Source: Viscum album | Taxonomy: Eukaryota; Streptophyta; Magnoliopsida; Santalales; Viscaceae | Direction: 5' to 3' | DNA length: 64,000 bases | Assembly: GCA_963277665.1 (NCBI GenBank) | Contig: OY728123.1 | Coordinates: 625,082,915 to 625,146,914, forward strand | Shown: positions 1 to 11,700 of the stretch, in pieces | Layout: the number at the start of each line of letters is the position of its first letter | Numbering within the stretch: position 1 is the stretch's first letter | Program-made: the position numbers and the translations under genes | Notes under the pieces: model-generated | What the model saw: the letters and a program-made list of their open reading frames with translations, nothing else | What the model was told of the DNA's origin: nothing | Database searches by the model: none

Positions 1-1384
1 TTTTTTTCATTTGGATGTTCTTAAATACATTTCATACCCATGATACCTGAAAAATATAGGAAACAAATAGTGTGACTTTAAGTGGTAAGTAAAGAACTAG
101 TTCAATGAGACATCTGTTATCACTTTAAAGATGTATGAGAAAGTGCCTGAAGGTGTGTCTCATGAATTTTGGAATTTGTGTATTGATATTAATAGGGATG
201 CATCTCAGGAGGTATTTATATATTTTATAGTAACATACTAACATAAACATAAGAAAATAATAATTTTGATTAAATTTAATCTGTTTTTCCTGTAATTATC
301 TAACCATTACATTATATTACATTACATAGAAATGATAAATGGATTTTACCTATCCTCCTAAGATTTCTCTGACTTTGTAATTATGTTATTTCCCAAGGTG
401 GTATAACTAGTTCAAATCCCCAAAAGTAGCTTCATCGGTTTGGGTTCTATTAGTATTAGTAGGCCCACCATCCCTCCCCATAATAATCATAATTTCATTT
501 TCCCCACCACTCAATCTTGAGTCCATTAGGTCATAGATTTTTTCTAGAAAATGAACAGGCTTGGCTCTATTTTATTCATTATTATTTATATTACTTTGTT
601 AAATCTAAATTTATTTTTTAAAACATGATATTTTTTTAATGATTTTGATTTAGCACCTCAATTGTAAAAATAGAGATGTGGTTTAATGTGGATCGGAAAC
701 TTGATGATAGTTTCATGAATGAACCTACCATAGACAATGAATTAGGTGTTTATCATTTAAATTTTTATTTATTTCATTAATATGATAACATTATAATGGA
801 AAATACAACAATTATATAATATTATAAATTTTAGATAATTTATAGAATCATTGTTAATATTATTGTTTTAATATGTTAGAATTCATGAAGCTTGGGGTGC
901 AAACCACGTACAATCACCATCTATTTCCCAGAATGATGAAATTTAATTAGTTTTAGGTAAGTATTTTCAATAGTGTGCCTAGGGGTGTATTATGGGTAGA
1001 CTCTATCAAATTAATTTGGTAGGTCATCATCATCCTTTACGATAATCCCATCTATTGGTGGATTCATGTAGTTCCCTTGATCAGGTATTCTAGAGGAACA
1101 TTTTGAGGCTGGATGAAAATTTTGAAGAACATGAATCCTATAGTAAAACATATTATTGGTTTAGTTAAAAATAGAAAATAAAATTATTACATATTCTATA
1201 GGATAATTTTCACGTTTCTTGAAGAAATTACTACTCTTAATGATCATCCTTTAGAGGAAATTTTTATACTGAACCAATGACATCTCTGAATGAGAATTTT
1301 ATTTATTTCTATGATGATATTGTATCTTATTTGGTTTATATATATGGGAGGTCTTTAGGGTAATTTTATATAAGTATTCCCATA
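1..1384. other. A+T-rich DNA without a recognisable gene
   Basis: No long open frame and no transposon protein motif was recognised. Three short open stretches look exon-like on the plus strand (131-211 followed by GT, about 654-746 followed by GT, and about 890-946 after an AG, ending in a stop). Their reading phases do not join cleanly, so they are not called as a gene. The stretch may be a very old transposon or gene remnant. Confidence 0.4.
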
Positions 1385-1975
1385 ATTAAAAAACCATATA
1401 TTGATTTTTGAAATATTGGAATTTATTCCACATCAATCTGAGTGGTAGTTTTCTCAAGATGTATATAAACCCTTTTTTAATTTTTTTAATTTCTAAAACA
1501 TTTTTTTAATGATTAAAACCATAGAAAACAAACTCTTATTGGTGTGAAATCATGGGATAAGCCTTCATTGAAACATTTTTTCCATTTATTAATATATGAC
1601 ATGTTTATAAAATGTGTTGTGTTCTTAGAATAACCTGAAAAGTATTATATAATAATATGAAAGTATTTAAAAATTCATTTTTAGACTTAAAAATCAATAA
1701 AACATCCTCATATTGGATTGAAATCATATTACAATGATCTTAGATTGATTTTTTATATAGTAACTAATTCCACTTCAATCCAAGAGATTGTGTTCTAGGG
1801 ATATCAATAAATTTATTTGTCATGTTTTAAAACTCTAAAAAATGTGTGTAATAGAAAAAAAATATAAAACAATCTCATATTTTTCAAAAATCATGGGTAA
1901 ACCATTTTTGAATCATTTTGGGAATGTACAACTAGATCACACAACATTTGGACATGTAGTGTGTAATTATCCGAC
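1385..1975. repeat. Fragment of the ~341-bp satellite (left copy)
   Basis: This stretch has the same order of landmarks as the large array at 12020-16358: 'accatatattgattttt', then 'ccacatcaatctgagtgg', then 'ttctcaagatgt', then 'ggtgtgaaatcatggg'. The first landmark recurs about 344 bases later (near 1396 and 1740), which matches the period of the main array. About 1.7 units are recognisable, and the right edge fades around 1975. Its presence upstream of element 1 suggests that element 1 also lies within the satellite domain. Confidence 0.75.
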
Positions 1976-3049
1976 CGTAAACATAACTTATTGTAGTGAC
2001 TTTTGAATAGAATTTATTTTCTCTGATTACCAATGATCTTTTAGGTCTAGAGTTTTATATAATTAGGATAAAATATTACATAGTAAACCAATTCATTACA
2101 AGTGGATAATTATAATTAGTATCTATTTTTACACACATGTAATCCCCTTTAACAAAAAAACATGGTTTCTTTTCTTATCACATCTTCAATACTTTCATTA
2201 TGTTAACTTATTTTTCCCTTAATAATAATTAATCCCAATGAAAAAAATTTAAAACATTGTACGATCACAAAATCTTTGTAAGTTACATAAATATAGAAAA
2301 CAATTTTTCCAGTTAAAACCCATAAAACATTTCCTTGATATAAAATATGCCTTTTTACCTAGAAAAATAGATCATCTTTTCAAAAATATAATTATCATAA
2401 CCTTTTGAAAATCAAAAATTTTTGTGAGAAAACATATTAAAACATATAATATATAATAATGTAACTTGGGACATATTTATACTAAAATGTAATGACCATA
2501 TGGTTGAATGACATACATATCACTCTTTCAAATGGAATTGTCATTCATCCGACTTCCATACATATCACTCTTACAAATAGAATATCCATACGACCGACAT
2601 CATTACCCATTGTATTAGGGGTTTTAATGTAACCAAATATAGTTTTTTTAACACCGAACCACATGTTGGGTTATCTTGTAATGAACCATCAAATGTCCAA
2701 CTACCCCTATATAAACATATCACCTAAAAGTTTTCATTTTTCAACATTTTAGTCATAAAATTTCATTTGCAATCTCAAGAAATCATTTCATGGTTTTGAA
2801 ATAATACTTAAATTTTCAAAACCAATTTAAATACTATAATACCCAAAAAAGGGAATATGTTTTTTCTTTTTCTTTTAAAAAATATTAATATTATATAAAA
2901 AGTAAAATGTCATATAATGGTCACGACGACAGAGAATTCTTTGTCCCTGTATACATTAATAAAATTCATTTTATAGTTCTTAATGAACTTAAAACATTTA
3001 GTATTGAAATATTCCTTTTGAATACATTTTAATGATAATAAAATCCAAA
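1976..3049. other. Unassigned A+T-rich DNA with a short internal duplication
   Basis: No protein motif was recognised. A segment of roughly 50 bases is duplicated in tandem at about 2508-2610, both copies containing 'catacatatcactctt'. The upstream part of element 1's 5' LTR would be expected here if that LTR were full length, but I could not align this stretch to the 3' LTR. It is either foreign DNA or LTR too diverged to recognise. Confidence 0.4.
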
Positions 3050-3830
3050 TGGACTCTCCTTCTGAGATTAGTGAAGACGCGCATGTAAATCCCCGTGATT
3101 TTCGTGTAAAGATTCTTGTGGTTGGATGGGTCTCCTCTATAGAAATAGGTAGGGAAGAAACAATAGGGGGATTACCTCCTCACTACTTTGAGATCCTAGT
3201 TTTTCGATGATCCAACTTCCACACTCTTATAGGGATGATATACAGTCTTTCTGTTGTCTTTTACTGTACCTTGTTCAATTTACTACTTCTTTTAAGTTGT
3301 ATCTCTTACTGCTCCCCCATCTACTTTTGGTTCCTTCTTCTGGGTATGTATATACTCACAAGATTATGGGATTTTCCCAACACATGTTTTGTCTTTTGAA
3401 TATGGTAGATAGGTCAATCAAGACTACAGTGGAGCGTAGGGATATGGGTTGTGTGGACCATGTACGATGGTCGTAGTTGGGATATATGAGAGGGGATATC
3501 TTAGCGGATAATCTTTCCCCTTTGTCTTCAAGTTGGGAAAAGATTCTAGATTGGGCATCTATTTTTTCCTTTTACATTTCAGTATTCACTACAATACCCT
3601 TGTACTGTCTAGGGGTTCATGAATTTTTATCTTACATTATAATAGTTTCATCTTTTTTCACTTTTATCTACACTTTAGCATTGATTTGGTTGTGTGCGTA
3701 TATACAAATTCTTAGGAAATAGACTCCTCGATTTTGTGTTCCTTCGATGCTTGTCTCCAACCCCTGGCCTATATAGGTGGGAATGGGGTAGTTTTTTCTT
3801 GAACCTTGGCATGGGTTGGGTCGTGATATA
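3050..3830 (+). repeat. 5' LTR of element 1, truncated or unrecognisable upstream
   Basis: This stretch aligns with about 11237-12019, the last ~780 bases of the 3' LTR. Shared landmarks include 'ttttcccaacacatgtt' (3373 and 11562), 'ggtcaatcaagactac' versus 'ggtcgatcgagactat', and 'catagttgggatacatgag' versus its 5' counterpart. The homologous end is followed at once by the primer binding site, as expected. Upstream of about 3050 I find no match to the remaining ~2.4 kb of the 3' LTR, so this copy is truncated, replaced or too decayed to see. Confidence 0.8.
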
Positions 3831-3831
3831 G

Positions 3832-3843
3832 TGGTATTAGAGA
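3832..3843 (+). other. Primer binding site of element 1
   Basis: The sequence 'tggtattagaga' sits one or two bases after the 5' LTR end. It matches the plant retrotransposon consensus TGGTATCAGAGC, complementary to the 3' end of initiator methionine tRNA, with only a few changes. Confidence 0.8.
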
Positions 3844-4119
3844 TAGTTCGACCCTTGGAATGATGTTTGGACATTTCCCAAAAAATATCTTGGTTGGGAT
3901 AAGTGAAACAATGTCAATGTGTCTCAGAGCGGCACTCGAGATAGGGAGTCCAATGATGGTACGGGCAGCCGACACAGCCATTCACCAGGACCATGCTTAC
4001 CCGCTTTTTGACTCGGCACTCTAAGACATTTCTTTCAGGGAATAATGGTACATTAATCACATAGGATCAAGTATTTTATTTTCCTTATTGAGTCAGCTAC
4101 CAATTATATTGATGATACA

Positions 4120-4120
4120 G

Positions 4121-4156
<36 letters not shown>

Positions 4157-4168
4157 TTGTGTGTGTGA
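4120..4168 (+). repeat. (AT)n(GT)n microsatellite
   Basis: An alternating AT run passes into about 16 GT dinucleotides with one interruption. It lies in the untranslated leader of element 1 between the primer site and gag. A reading frame through it gives a meaningless Cys-Val repeat. Confidence 0.95.
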
Positions 4169-4419
4169 TCATCTGATTGTTTTTCTCCTTGATAATATTC
4201 AGGATTCCTCTGTGATGATAGCTATCAAGGATAACACCTTCGGTTCATTAAGAAAACCCGATGAGTGTCAAGGCCTCAATTCTGGGCCCATAATGTGGTA
4301 CCCTTTCTCTCGGTGGATATATAGCAGTGGATCCACCCTTAGAGAAGAATATAGTCCCAGCAGGGTAGGTTGGGGATGTGCGCAGGCTGAGAAAACTTTA
4401 TGAGTTCTAGCGACATTGA

Positions 4420-5115
4420 CAGATGAGGTTCCACAATAATCCAGATCTTCAGGCAGTAGAGGATTGGCTGGAGTTTTTGGTCCACATTTTTGTACTGGTT
4501 CAAACCCTGAAGGATGAGAGGTTTTCATTTGAAAATGGCACTTTCCATAGAGCCACTATGAGAAGGTGGAGCATAGTTACCCATATGTGGAATGAGGAGA
4601 CACTCTCATGGGACAACTTCTCGATGAGTACTATCCCTCATTCTTGTGCCCTGTCTAGATTCAGGAGATTTGGGATATTCAGTAGGGAGAGATGAAAGTG
4701 CTAGAGAGTGCGACGAGGTTTTCATACCTTATGTGCTACTCTCTTTACATGAACAGAGATGGTTACTTCTGAGCACAAATGTTTGATGAGGGACTTCATA
4801 GATAGATATGGGCTAGCATTTTTCCATTGTGCATCCCCAACTATACTAGGGTTCAAGAGTGGTCACTTCTGAATGAGAGATTCATAGTAGAGGGATGCCA
4901 GATAGCTGGAGCCGATGGTATGCATGACAGGGCTGAGTCATCCTTAGTAGTAGGCAGGTGTCAGAGGTCCTGGAACATGAGACCCTTCTATGAGCATACT
5001 CAGGGGTGTGTTCTCCCAGTTCAGGGGAAGTTCAGAGCACTAGGGAAAATCGGAGAGGGTCGATGCTACCCTTATGATGGGCGAGGTCACATGGAATAAG
5101 ACTGCCCAACCAGGC
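4420..5115 (+). pseudogene. gag: gag of element 1 (capsid plus zinc knuckle), decayed
   Basis: Gag forms the particle around the element RNA. The stretch from 4423 reads as a capsid region with 'AVEDWLEFL' and, after the helix with 'TMRRWSIVTHMW', the W-x(n)-F pattern usual in plant gypsy gag. The frame shifts near 4640-4690 and continues with 'RFSYLMCYS', the counterpart of the family motif around 'Y...F..L.RY'. The frame from 4827 contains 'NERFIVEGCQIA' and ends in a zinc knuckle near 5065-5107 reading C-YP-Y-DGRG-H-ME*-D-C. The second cysteine is tyrosine and an in-frame stop sits at 5097-5099. At least one frameshift and several stops make it non-functional. Confidence 0.8.
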
Positions 5116-5379
5116 GTACTGAGTATCCCAAGAAGGCAGCTTATGGAACTCCATAGTTGAGGCAGAACCATGATCAGGGATCTACCCGGTGGGGACAGGG
5201 TGGTCTTCAGGGAGGCAGAGTAGGTATATGACAGGGAGGAGCTATAGGTGGGGAATTGAGGTATGAGGTTCTCCTACCACCACCTCTAGGAAGCCCACAT
5301 CAGGCTCAGGGAGTCGGCGGCTAGGGCCACGAATAGCTGTAGTCTATGGAAGTCTATGACCAGGTGGCACACAAGATGA

Positions 5380-5710
5380 TTCAAGGTATGTTCTACGTTT
5401 AATCTACTCTTTCATTGATATTATTATACACAATGTCTAGCAATTATTTTATCTCTTAACTCTTTTTATGGGAGCTGTAGCTCCCAGTAGAGAAGCTTGC
5501 ACATCAGTTATGCCTTGAGGTTCCTATTGGAAATGCTTCCTTAGTATCTTTGATTTATTGGAAATGTGAGCTATTTATTTGAAGAGAGAGGTTCACATTG
5601 AATATATTGGTCATCATGATGGAACCCTATAATTTCGACCATGGGATGGATTTTCATTCCATGATTCAAGCCTATATTTATTTTCACCGCAGGCTAGTCA
5701 GACGCCTACG
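5380..5710 (+). pseudogene. pol: Aspartic protease domain of element 1, active site lost
   Basis: Retroviral-type aspartic protease processes the polyprotein. The segment reading SLILLYTMSSNYFIS (5412-5456) aligns with the family motif VLFDTGASHSFIS. The catalytic Asp-Thr-Gly has become Tyr-Thr-Met at 5427-5435, so the active site is gone. Further on, the frame reads 'MMEPYNFDHGMDFHSMIQAY' (around 5619-5678), matching the conserved 'D.I.GMDWL....A.IDC' block. Stops are scattered between these blocks. Confidence 0.75.
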
Positions 5711-5839
5711 TGATGATGGGATGAGGTTATCCATTCATGGTGAGAGAGACCTCTTTGTTGGAAGAGTGGGTCTGTGAGAAAGAGGTTGAATCCCATTACA
5801 CATCAGCTAGAGAGTATGACGCTTGGTGTAGTAGACTCA

Positions 5840-6670
5840 TAGGGAATCTGGATCCCTTCAGTTGTGGAGGATTATTTGGACGTCATTCCCAATGAAGTTC
5901 TGGGACTACCTTTGACACTTGAGTTGGAGTTTTTCGTTGACTTACAACCATGGAATACCCCAATATATTCTGTAGCATATCATATGGAATCCAATGAGAT
6001 CTGGGATCTTTGTTTGTAGTTAGAAGACCATCGTGGGAATGGTTCAATCAGACCTTTTGTATCCCCCTTGGCATCACATGTTTTTTTGTGTGGAAATGGT
6101 AGATGGGAGATTACATCTTTGTGTGGATTATTGTTACTTGAATCAGGCCATGCTAAAGAAAAAGTACCCCTTGACAAGGATTTATGGCCTCTTTGATCAG
6201 TTTTGAGGTGTGAGATGGGTCTCCAAGATCAATCTTTGGTCCGACTACCACCAGTTGTGGGTTCGTGAGGCTATCATTCTAAAGTCGTCCTTTCGATGTC
6301 TCTATAGACACTATGAGTTCCTAGTGATGCAATTTGGTGTGAAAAATTCCCCAGATATTTTTATGGATATTATGAACCACATATTCTATCCATTCTGGGA
6401 CGATTTTTTCATTGTCTTCATCGATGACATACTCGTCTACACTGTTACTAAGGTGGAGCATGCATAACACTTGAGGAGGGCCCATGATCTACTTTGAGAT
6501 ATCCAGTTATATGGAAGGCTCCTGAAATGACAGTTCTCGATACAACTGGTTCTCTTTATAGGGAATTTCATTTCTAAGTAGGCTTTATCCATGGATCTAG
6601 TGAAGGTTGAAGCATGGATTTCTTGGGATCCACCCAAGAATGTGTCTAAGGTATAGATCTTTCTTGACAC
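5840..6670 (+). pseudogene. pol: Reverse transcriptase of element 1, decayed but with FIDD box
   Basis: The segment starts with 'YLDVIPNEVLGLPLTLELEF', the usual linker 'F.DVFP.ELPGLPP.RE.EF' ahead of the polymerase in plant Ty3/gypsy elements. The clearest open part is 6210-6467, which contains 'KINLWSDYHQLWVRE', 'RHYEFLVMQFGVKNSP', 'FMDIMN' and the catalytic 'FIDDILVY' (FIDD at 6417-6428). The thumb and connection region follows with stops. The two catalytic aspartates of the box are retained, but stops and frameshifts before and after exclude a working enzyme. The family assignment is secure from motif order. Confidence 0.92.
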
Positions 6671-6779
6671 GGCATGGTACTATTGGAGATTTTAGGTAGA
6701 ATTATATAGAATCACATACCCATTGACCATTTTTAACATGGAAGGTATAGTTGTTTACCTAGTGTGATCTGATATAGAA

Positions 6780-7200
6780 TGCCTTCAAGTAATTGAGGCA
6801 AAGGCTGACAAGTGCTCTAGTTTTGAGACTACTAGATGAAGGATCTGAGTTTGTGGTATATTGTGATGCCTCGGGAGGTGGGTTTGGTTACGTGCTGATG
6901 TAACGATATGCGGTCATTTCATATAGGTCAAGGAAGTTAAAACCCCCGAGGAGAACTATGTGAGTCACGATCTGTAGATATAAGTAGTAGTATTCACATT
7001 GAAGATGTTGAGGCATGACCTTCTGGGATAGAGCTTTTTGTTTCACTAAGACTACTACAGTCTCTGGTACGTCTTCGCTCAGAGAGACCTGAAACTAAGG
7101 CCACGATGCTAGTTGGAGATCCTGAAGTACTACAACTAAAATATAGTCTATACTATAGGTATGGGAAATGTTTTAGAAGATTCCCTTAGTAGGAAGTCCT
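6780..7200 (+). pseudogene. pol: RNase H domain of element 1, decayed
   Basis: The segment reads 'GSEFVVYCDASGGGFGYVLM' near 6841-6900, matching the family 'Y.DAS..GLGCVLMQ', followed by 'AVISYRSRKLKPP' and, after stops, 'VFTLKMLRHDLLG' (family 'VFALK.WRHYL.G'). The tail 'IGMGNVLEDSLSRKS' near 7155-7199 matches the 'GK.N.VADALSRK' end of the domain. RNase H degrades the RNA template during reverse transcription. Several stops are present. Confidence 0.85.
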
Positions 7201-7209
7201 AGGATCACC

Positions 7210-8490
7210 TAGTGCGGGAAAATTCAGAGCAATTAGCTTCCCTGAAGCTGACCTTGAAGGTGCATGAGGGTAAAATTTTCCAACAGTCGATAGTGTTGAC
7301 TCCTACACTCTTTCAGAATGTGACAGAGTTTTAGCTGGGAAACACTGATTGAAAGGTTCTTCATGATATGATATGCACTAGTGATGCACCGTATAGATAT
7401 TCTAAAGGCTGGAATCGTGAGATCTTTATCCATGGGCGAACATCTGTTCTAGTGGAAATGTGAGATAAAGTGATGTGGGAGTTCAACACTTCTCCCTTAG
7501 CTGTAAATCATGGTGTGGGGAAGATGTAAATGGATCCTCAGGGGAAGTTTTCATGGTCTTTCATGAGAAAGAGTGAAGCTTAGTTTATCTCATGATGCCT
7601 TAATTGTAGTAGATGAAGGCTGAGCACTAGGTTTTGTCTGGTTGGATACAGCAACATGATATCCCAAAGAGGAAATGGGATGGAATATTAATGGGATTCA
7701 TTATAGGGATTCTGTGCACAGTTAAAATCCATGACACCATCTAGGTGATAGTGGACTGACTCACAATGTCACCTCACTTCCTTACTATTAGGGAGTAGAG
7801 ATCCATAGAGATTTTGGGGCGGTAGTACGTGCTAGAGATCAGACTATTTCATGGGGCACCCAGGACAATTGTCTCTAATCATGATGCTAATTTTGCATCA
7901 TTGTTGTGGAGAGGCATATAGGAGGAATTCAGGACCCAACTGCAGATGAGTATATCCTTTCACCCCCAGATTTATGGTTAGATGGATCGAACTATCCATG
8001 TGATATTGGATATGCTGAGATCTTGCGTCTTGGATTTTGATCGAAGCTAGAAGGACGAACTGCCTTTGGTGGAATTTGTGTACAAAAATAGCTACCACTC
8101 CACCATTGTGATGGATACTTTTGAGGCCCTATATGGTATACCCTTTTGGTATACATTGTGTTTGATGGATAATGGGGATTTATTTCTTATGTGACCGAAG
8201 TTTGTGTAGGCGATGATAGAGATGGTGCGGGTCATCTATGAATAGATGGAGATGGCCAAGAGGAGACAAAAGTGCTAAATAGATCACCTTCATAGTCCCA
8301 TTGAGTTCGATCTGGGAGACAAAACCTTCTTGGTATTCTCGAGACGATGTGGAATATGTTGTTTTGCTGAGGAAGTACGCTATCCCTATGGTTCATTGGG
8401 AAATTTGAGATCATGTAGAGGATTTTTGAGGTTACCTACCTCCCCTCTGTATCCCCACCGCTGGAGTGGGTGAATGAAGTTTTCTATGTG
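7210..8490 (+). pseudogene. pol: Integrase of element 1, decayed
   Basis: Integrase inserts the DNA copy into the chromosome. The zinc-binding part is weak, with 'CLNCSR' near 7600 matching the family CxxC. The catalytic core is recognisable: 'SNHDANFASLLWRGI' near 7875 (family 'SDRD..F.S.FW'), 'QLQMSISFHPQIYG' (family 'TQL..STAFHPQTDGQ'), 'MLRSCVLDF' and 'LPLVEFVYKNSYHSTI' (family 'LPL.EFAYNNS.HSSI'). The C-terminal part reads 'IEFDLGDKTFLVFS' and 'GSLGNLRSCRGFLRL', the GPY/F-type region. Many stops interrupt it. Confidence 0.88.
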
Positions 8491-8756
8491 TTGAAGCTGA
8501 GGAGATAGATGCATGCCCCTAAGCATGTTATTAAATAGTGAAATATATACATTGAGGATGGAGACACCTTTGCAGAGTACCCAGTGCTAATCGAGAACTG
8601 ACCTAAGCAGGCCCTATGAGGACAGTCCATCCCCCTAGTCCGATTGTTTTGGCGACACAAAAATGTATAGGAGGGTTACTAGGAATATGATAGCCAGATG
8701 TCGGCCCAGTATCATGAGTTGTTAGTTTAGTTTTTCTTTGTATTGATGAAAATATT

Positions 8757-8770
8757 GAAGGAGGGAATGA
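8757..8770 (+). other. Polypurine tract of element 1
   Basis: The purine-rich 'gaaggagggaatga' lies directly before the TG start of the 3' LTR at 8771, the position required for plus-strand priming. Confidence 0.8.
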
Positions 8771-11700
8771 TGTAGAGAATCAATTTTCCCTAAAAATATT
8801 TTCAAATATGAATATTATTCCTTAGCTAGGTGCTAAGATGATGTGCGATTTTGAAGAGCAGTGTGCCTGGAATTAATTTTATAAAAATATTAAATAAATT
8901 TTATATTAAACATGCACAACTAATCAAAGAAAATTGTATAACTCTTATACGGTTGATCAGATCAGAAATCTAAGACCACTATTTGGTCTAGAATGTAGTG
9001 TTTCACCTAGGCACGACATTAAATGAGTTGGCATGGGGCGTTTTGATCCCTTGCTCATTGGTTGAACGTTTTAATTGATTTAATTAAAAAAATTTATTAA
9101 TAAATTAAAATCCTTTAACCAAATATAATTTTTAAAAACTCTGGATTTTGATGAGTTTGTATCATAATCATCGTATGGCCTCTCTCCTCTTATCCTCCTC
9201 TCCCATCTGTTGGAGAATGAATAACGAACAACGAGGAATCCTTTGTTTTAGATGAATCAAGATGTGGCAAATGTAACAGATCAACATCCTTCATCGTAGA
9301 ATGTTTTATTAATAAAAATTGATCGATAAAATCTAGTTAGGGATCATCTTTAGTGTTTTTATTCCTTGGATTAAATGATTGATCTTGTTGAAACTAAATT
9401 CTTCAACCTACGCCTTTTATTTCAAACTCTATAGGAGGTCAAGCAGTATTTTTCTTATTGTTCATCACTTATTCTATCCCTAGTTCCCCATTCTAGATCA
9501 TCATCCATGAAATATTGGATGGTGATGATTAAAACCATGGTTTTTGGTGCCTCCTCCCCTTTTTACATCACATTTATCACCGTGGAATCATCTTCGATCC
9601 TAGTTAGATGATTTTTGGTCCATCTGAGCTCGATCGGGCACTCAGATTCAAAATGAAATTGTGGAAAGAGGATGGAATCATGAGTGAGGAATGGATTTGG
9701 AAACAGAATGATGCAATGATAAACAATCTAAAGGTTTCATATTGATCTATTGAGAAATGAAGTTGTGGTGGCATGTTTAAGATCTGGACAAACCCTCATT
9801 TTTGAACGAGGTTGATTTGCGATGAACGACGAAATGATTACATGTTCTTTGGCCGGATCTGAATTTATCAGAGAAATAATAGGTGAATATAACCATAAAT
9901 GAAGTAGATTTGGATTGCAAGTGATGTTTTAGGAAATCTAGATATTCTAATGAAAATCCCAACTACACACCATGTTCAACAATGAACACATGGTGTGTAG
10001 CCTCCTTCATCAGCGTCGCTAGGGTATGTGAAAAGATAAGGATGAGACTACATGTACTCTCCTTGAAATGCTTTTTAACACCAAATCATGTGAAATGAGC
10101 TATGTGTTGGATAAAAATCCACACACACACTTTGTGTCGAGCACACAGACATTGATTGGTCACACGGGCATCATCCTATGTTGACCAACACATTGTGTAC
10201 TGATGTACACAGACACAGTGTCTAAGTACATGGACATGGCCAGCAGACATGGCCCAGTCTCTGGATAAATAGAAGATAATTTGTATTCCAACTACACGGA
10301 GTGCACTAATACATATGATGGGGCCCGTGTCCATATTGAGACACATATAAATATCGAATATGTCCACATGTTGTGTGTGCCCCCATTACATGCAGTGTAT
10401 TGTTTGATCATTTTTGAGAAATATTTAATCCTCTATATATCCTTAGATTGAAATCTGATTTTGGCCCATGAGATTCCTATCCTGAGTGTTTTTTTACGTA
10501 GAATGTGATGATTCCATCATAAGTGTCCTTCAATATATTATGTGGATGTTCCGGGTAGGAACATGTAGAGACGTCACCTGATGAAAACAACGATCATACA
10601 TGCTTATAAGGACAACCTTCTATGTTGACCCTCTAGTATGATCTATGCAGTGTAGTACCTGATAACCTTTCAGGCTAACCTAATAGATGGGATAGGTATT
10701 TTAGTCCTCAATGAGTGATATCAGGCTAACCCTCCAGTTGGGATGGGTATGGTAGTCTCCAACGAGAGATAACATGATGACCCCCAAGCTGGGCTGGGTA
10801 GTGTAACCACCATTGAGAGATACCATGATGAACCTCCAGCTAGATGGGTAGTGTAGTCCCCGACAGAAGATACCATGATGAACCTCTAGCTGAGCTGGGT
10901 AGCATAGTCCCTAATGATATTTGGATGACCCTTCAGAAGAGTTGAGAAGTGTAGTCCCCACCAATATGTGTCCTTGTGACGTGACCTATAATCTTGCGGG
11001 AGAGTCAGTGCCACCCAAAGCAGATAGTATCAAGGTTTGGTGATTTGAGCCTCTTTAACTTGTGTCGCCCAGGAAGACACATGAGGTGTCAGGTATTTCA
11101 TATGATTTTAACTTGGAACTATTGGCTACTCACTTTCTTGGGCAGATCTGTGAGATGGATATCCACTTACTCCCTCATTTGGGATTCATTGACTGGTCAT
11201 ATATGTACCCCACTACAGTACCCACTCCTTGGATCTTATTTACTCTCCTTCCAAGAGAGGCAAAGACATGCAGGGTATGCCAAATGCATTCTGTGTCTAC
11301 ATCTTCATGGTTCGAAAGATATACTCTCCGGCTATAGGTAGCAAAGAATCGACGAGGGGATCACCTCCTCAATGTTTCATGCTCCTTTTGTTTGGATGGG
11401 TCCACTTTTACACAATGTTTTGGTTGAGCTTCACTCTTTTCATCCCTTTTTACTATACCTTATTCCATTTACTACTTCTCTTCAATTATATCTATTATTA
11501 CTCACCATTTACCTTTTTGGGGAATTCTACATGGTATGAATATTCTCACCTCGAAATGATATTTTCCCAACACATGTTGTATCTTTTTCATATGGAATAT
11601 AGGTCGATCGAGACTATAGAGGAGCATAGGGATATGTCCTGTGTGGACCCCATACCATGGTCATAGTTGGGATACATGAGTTGGGATCTCACTACTGATA

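Noticed and set aside
395..420. tRNA box-B-like word 'agttcaaatcccc'
   Set aside because: No box A at suitable spacing and no cloverleaf can be drawn.
2700..2760. TATA-like 'ctatataaacatatcacc' as a host promoter
   Set aside because: There is no gene downstream except the dead retrotransposon, and A+T-rich DNA produces such words by chance.
3477..3722. Hydrophobic 81-codon open frame resembling a membrane protein
   Set aside because: It lies within the 5' LTR of element 1. T-rich DNA yields hydrophobic translations, and the homologous 3' LTR region does not keep the frame.
4137..4403. Open frame beginning with a Cys-Val run
   Set aside because: It is a translation of the GT microsatellite and the gag leader.
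11229..11666. 145-codon open frame in the element 1 LTR
   Set aside because: It lies wholly inside an LTR, has no recognisable domain, and its apparent conservation at 3207-3476 is explained by LTR homology.
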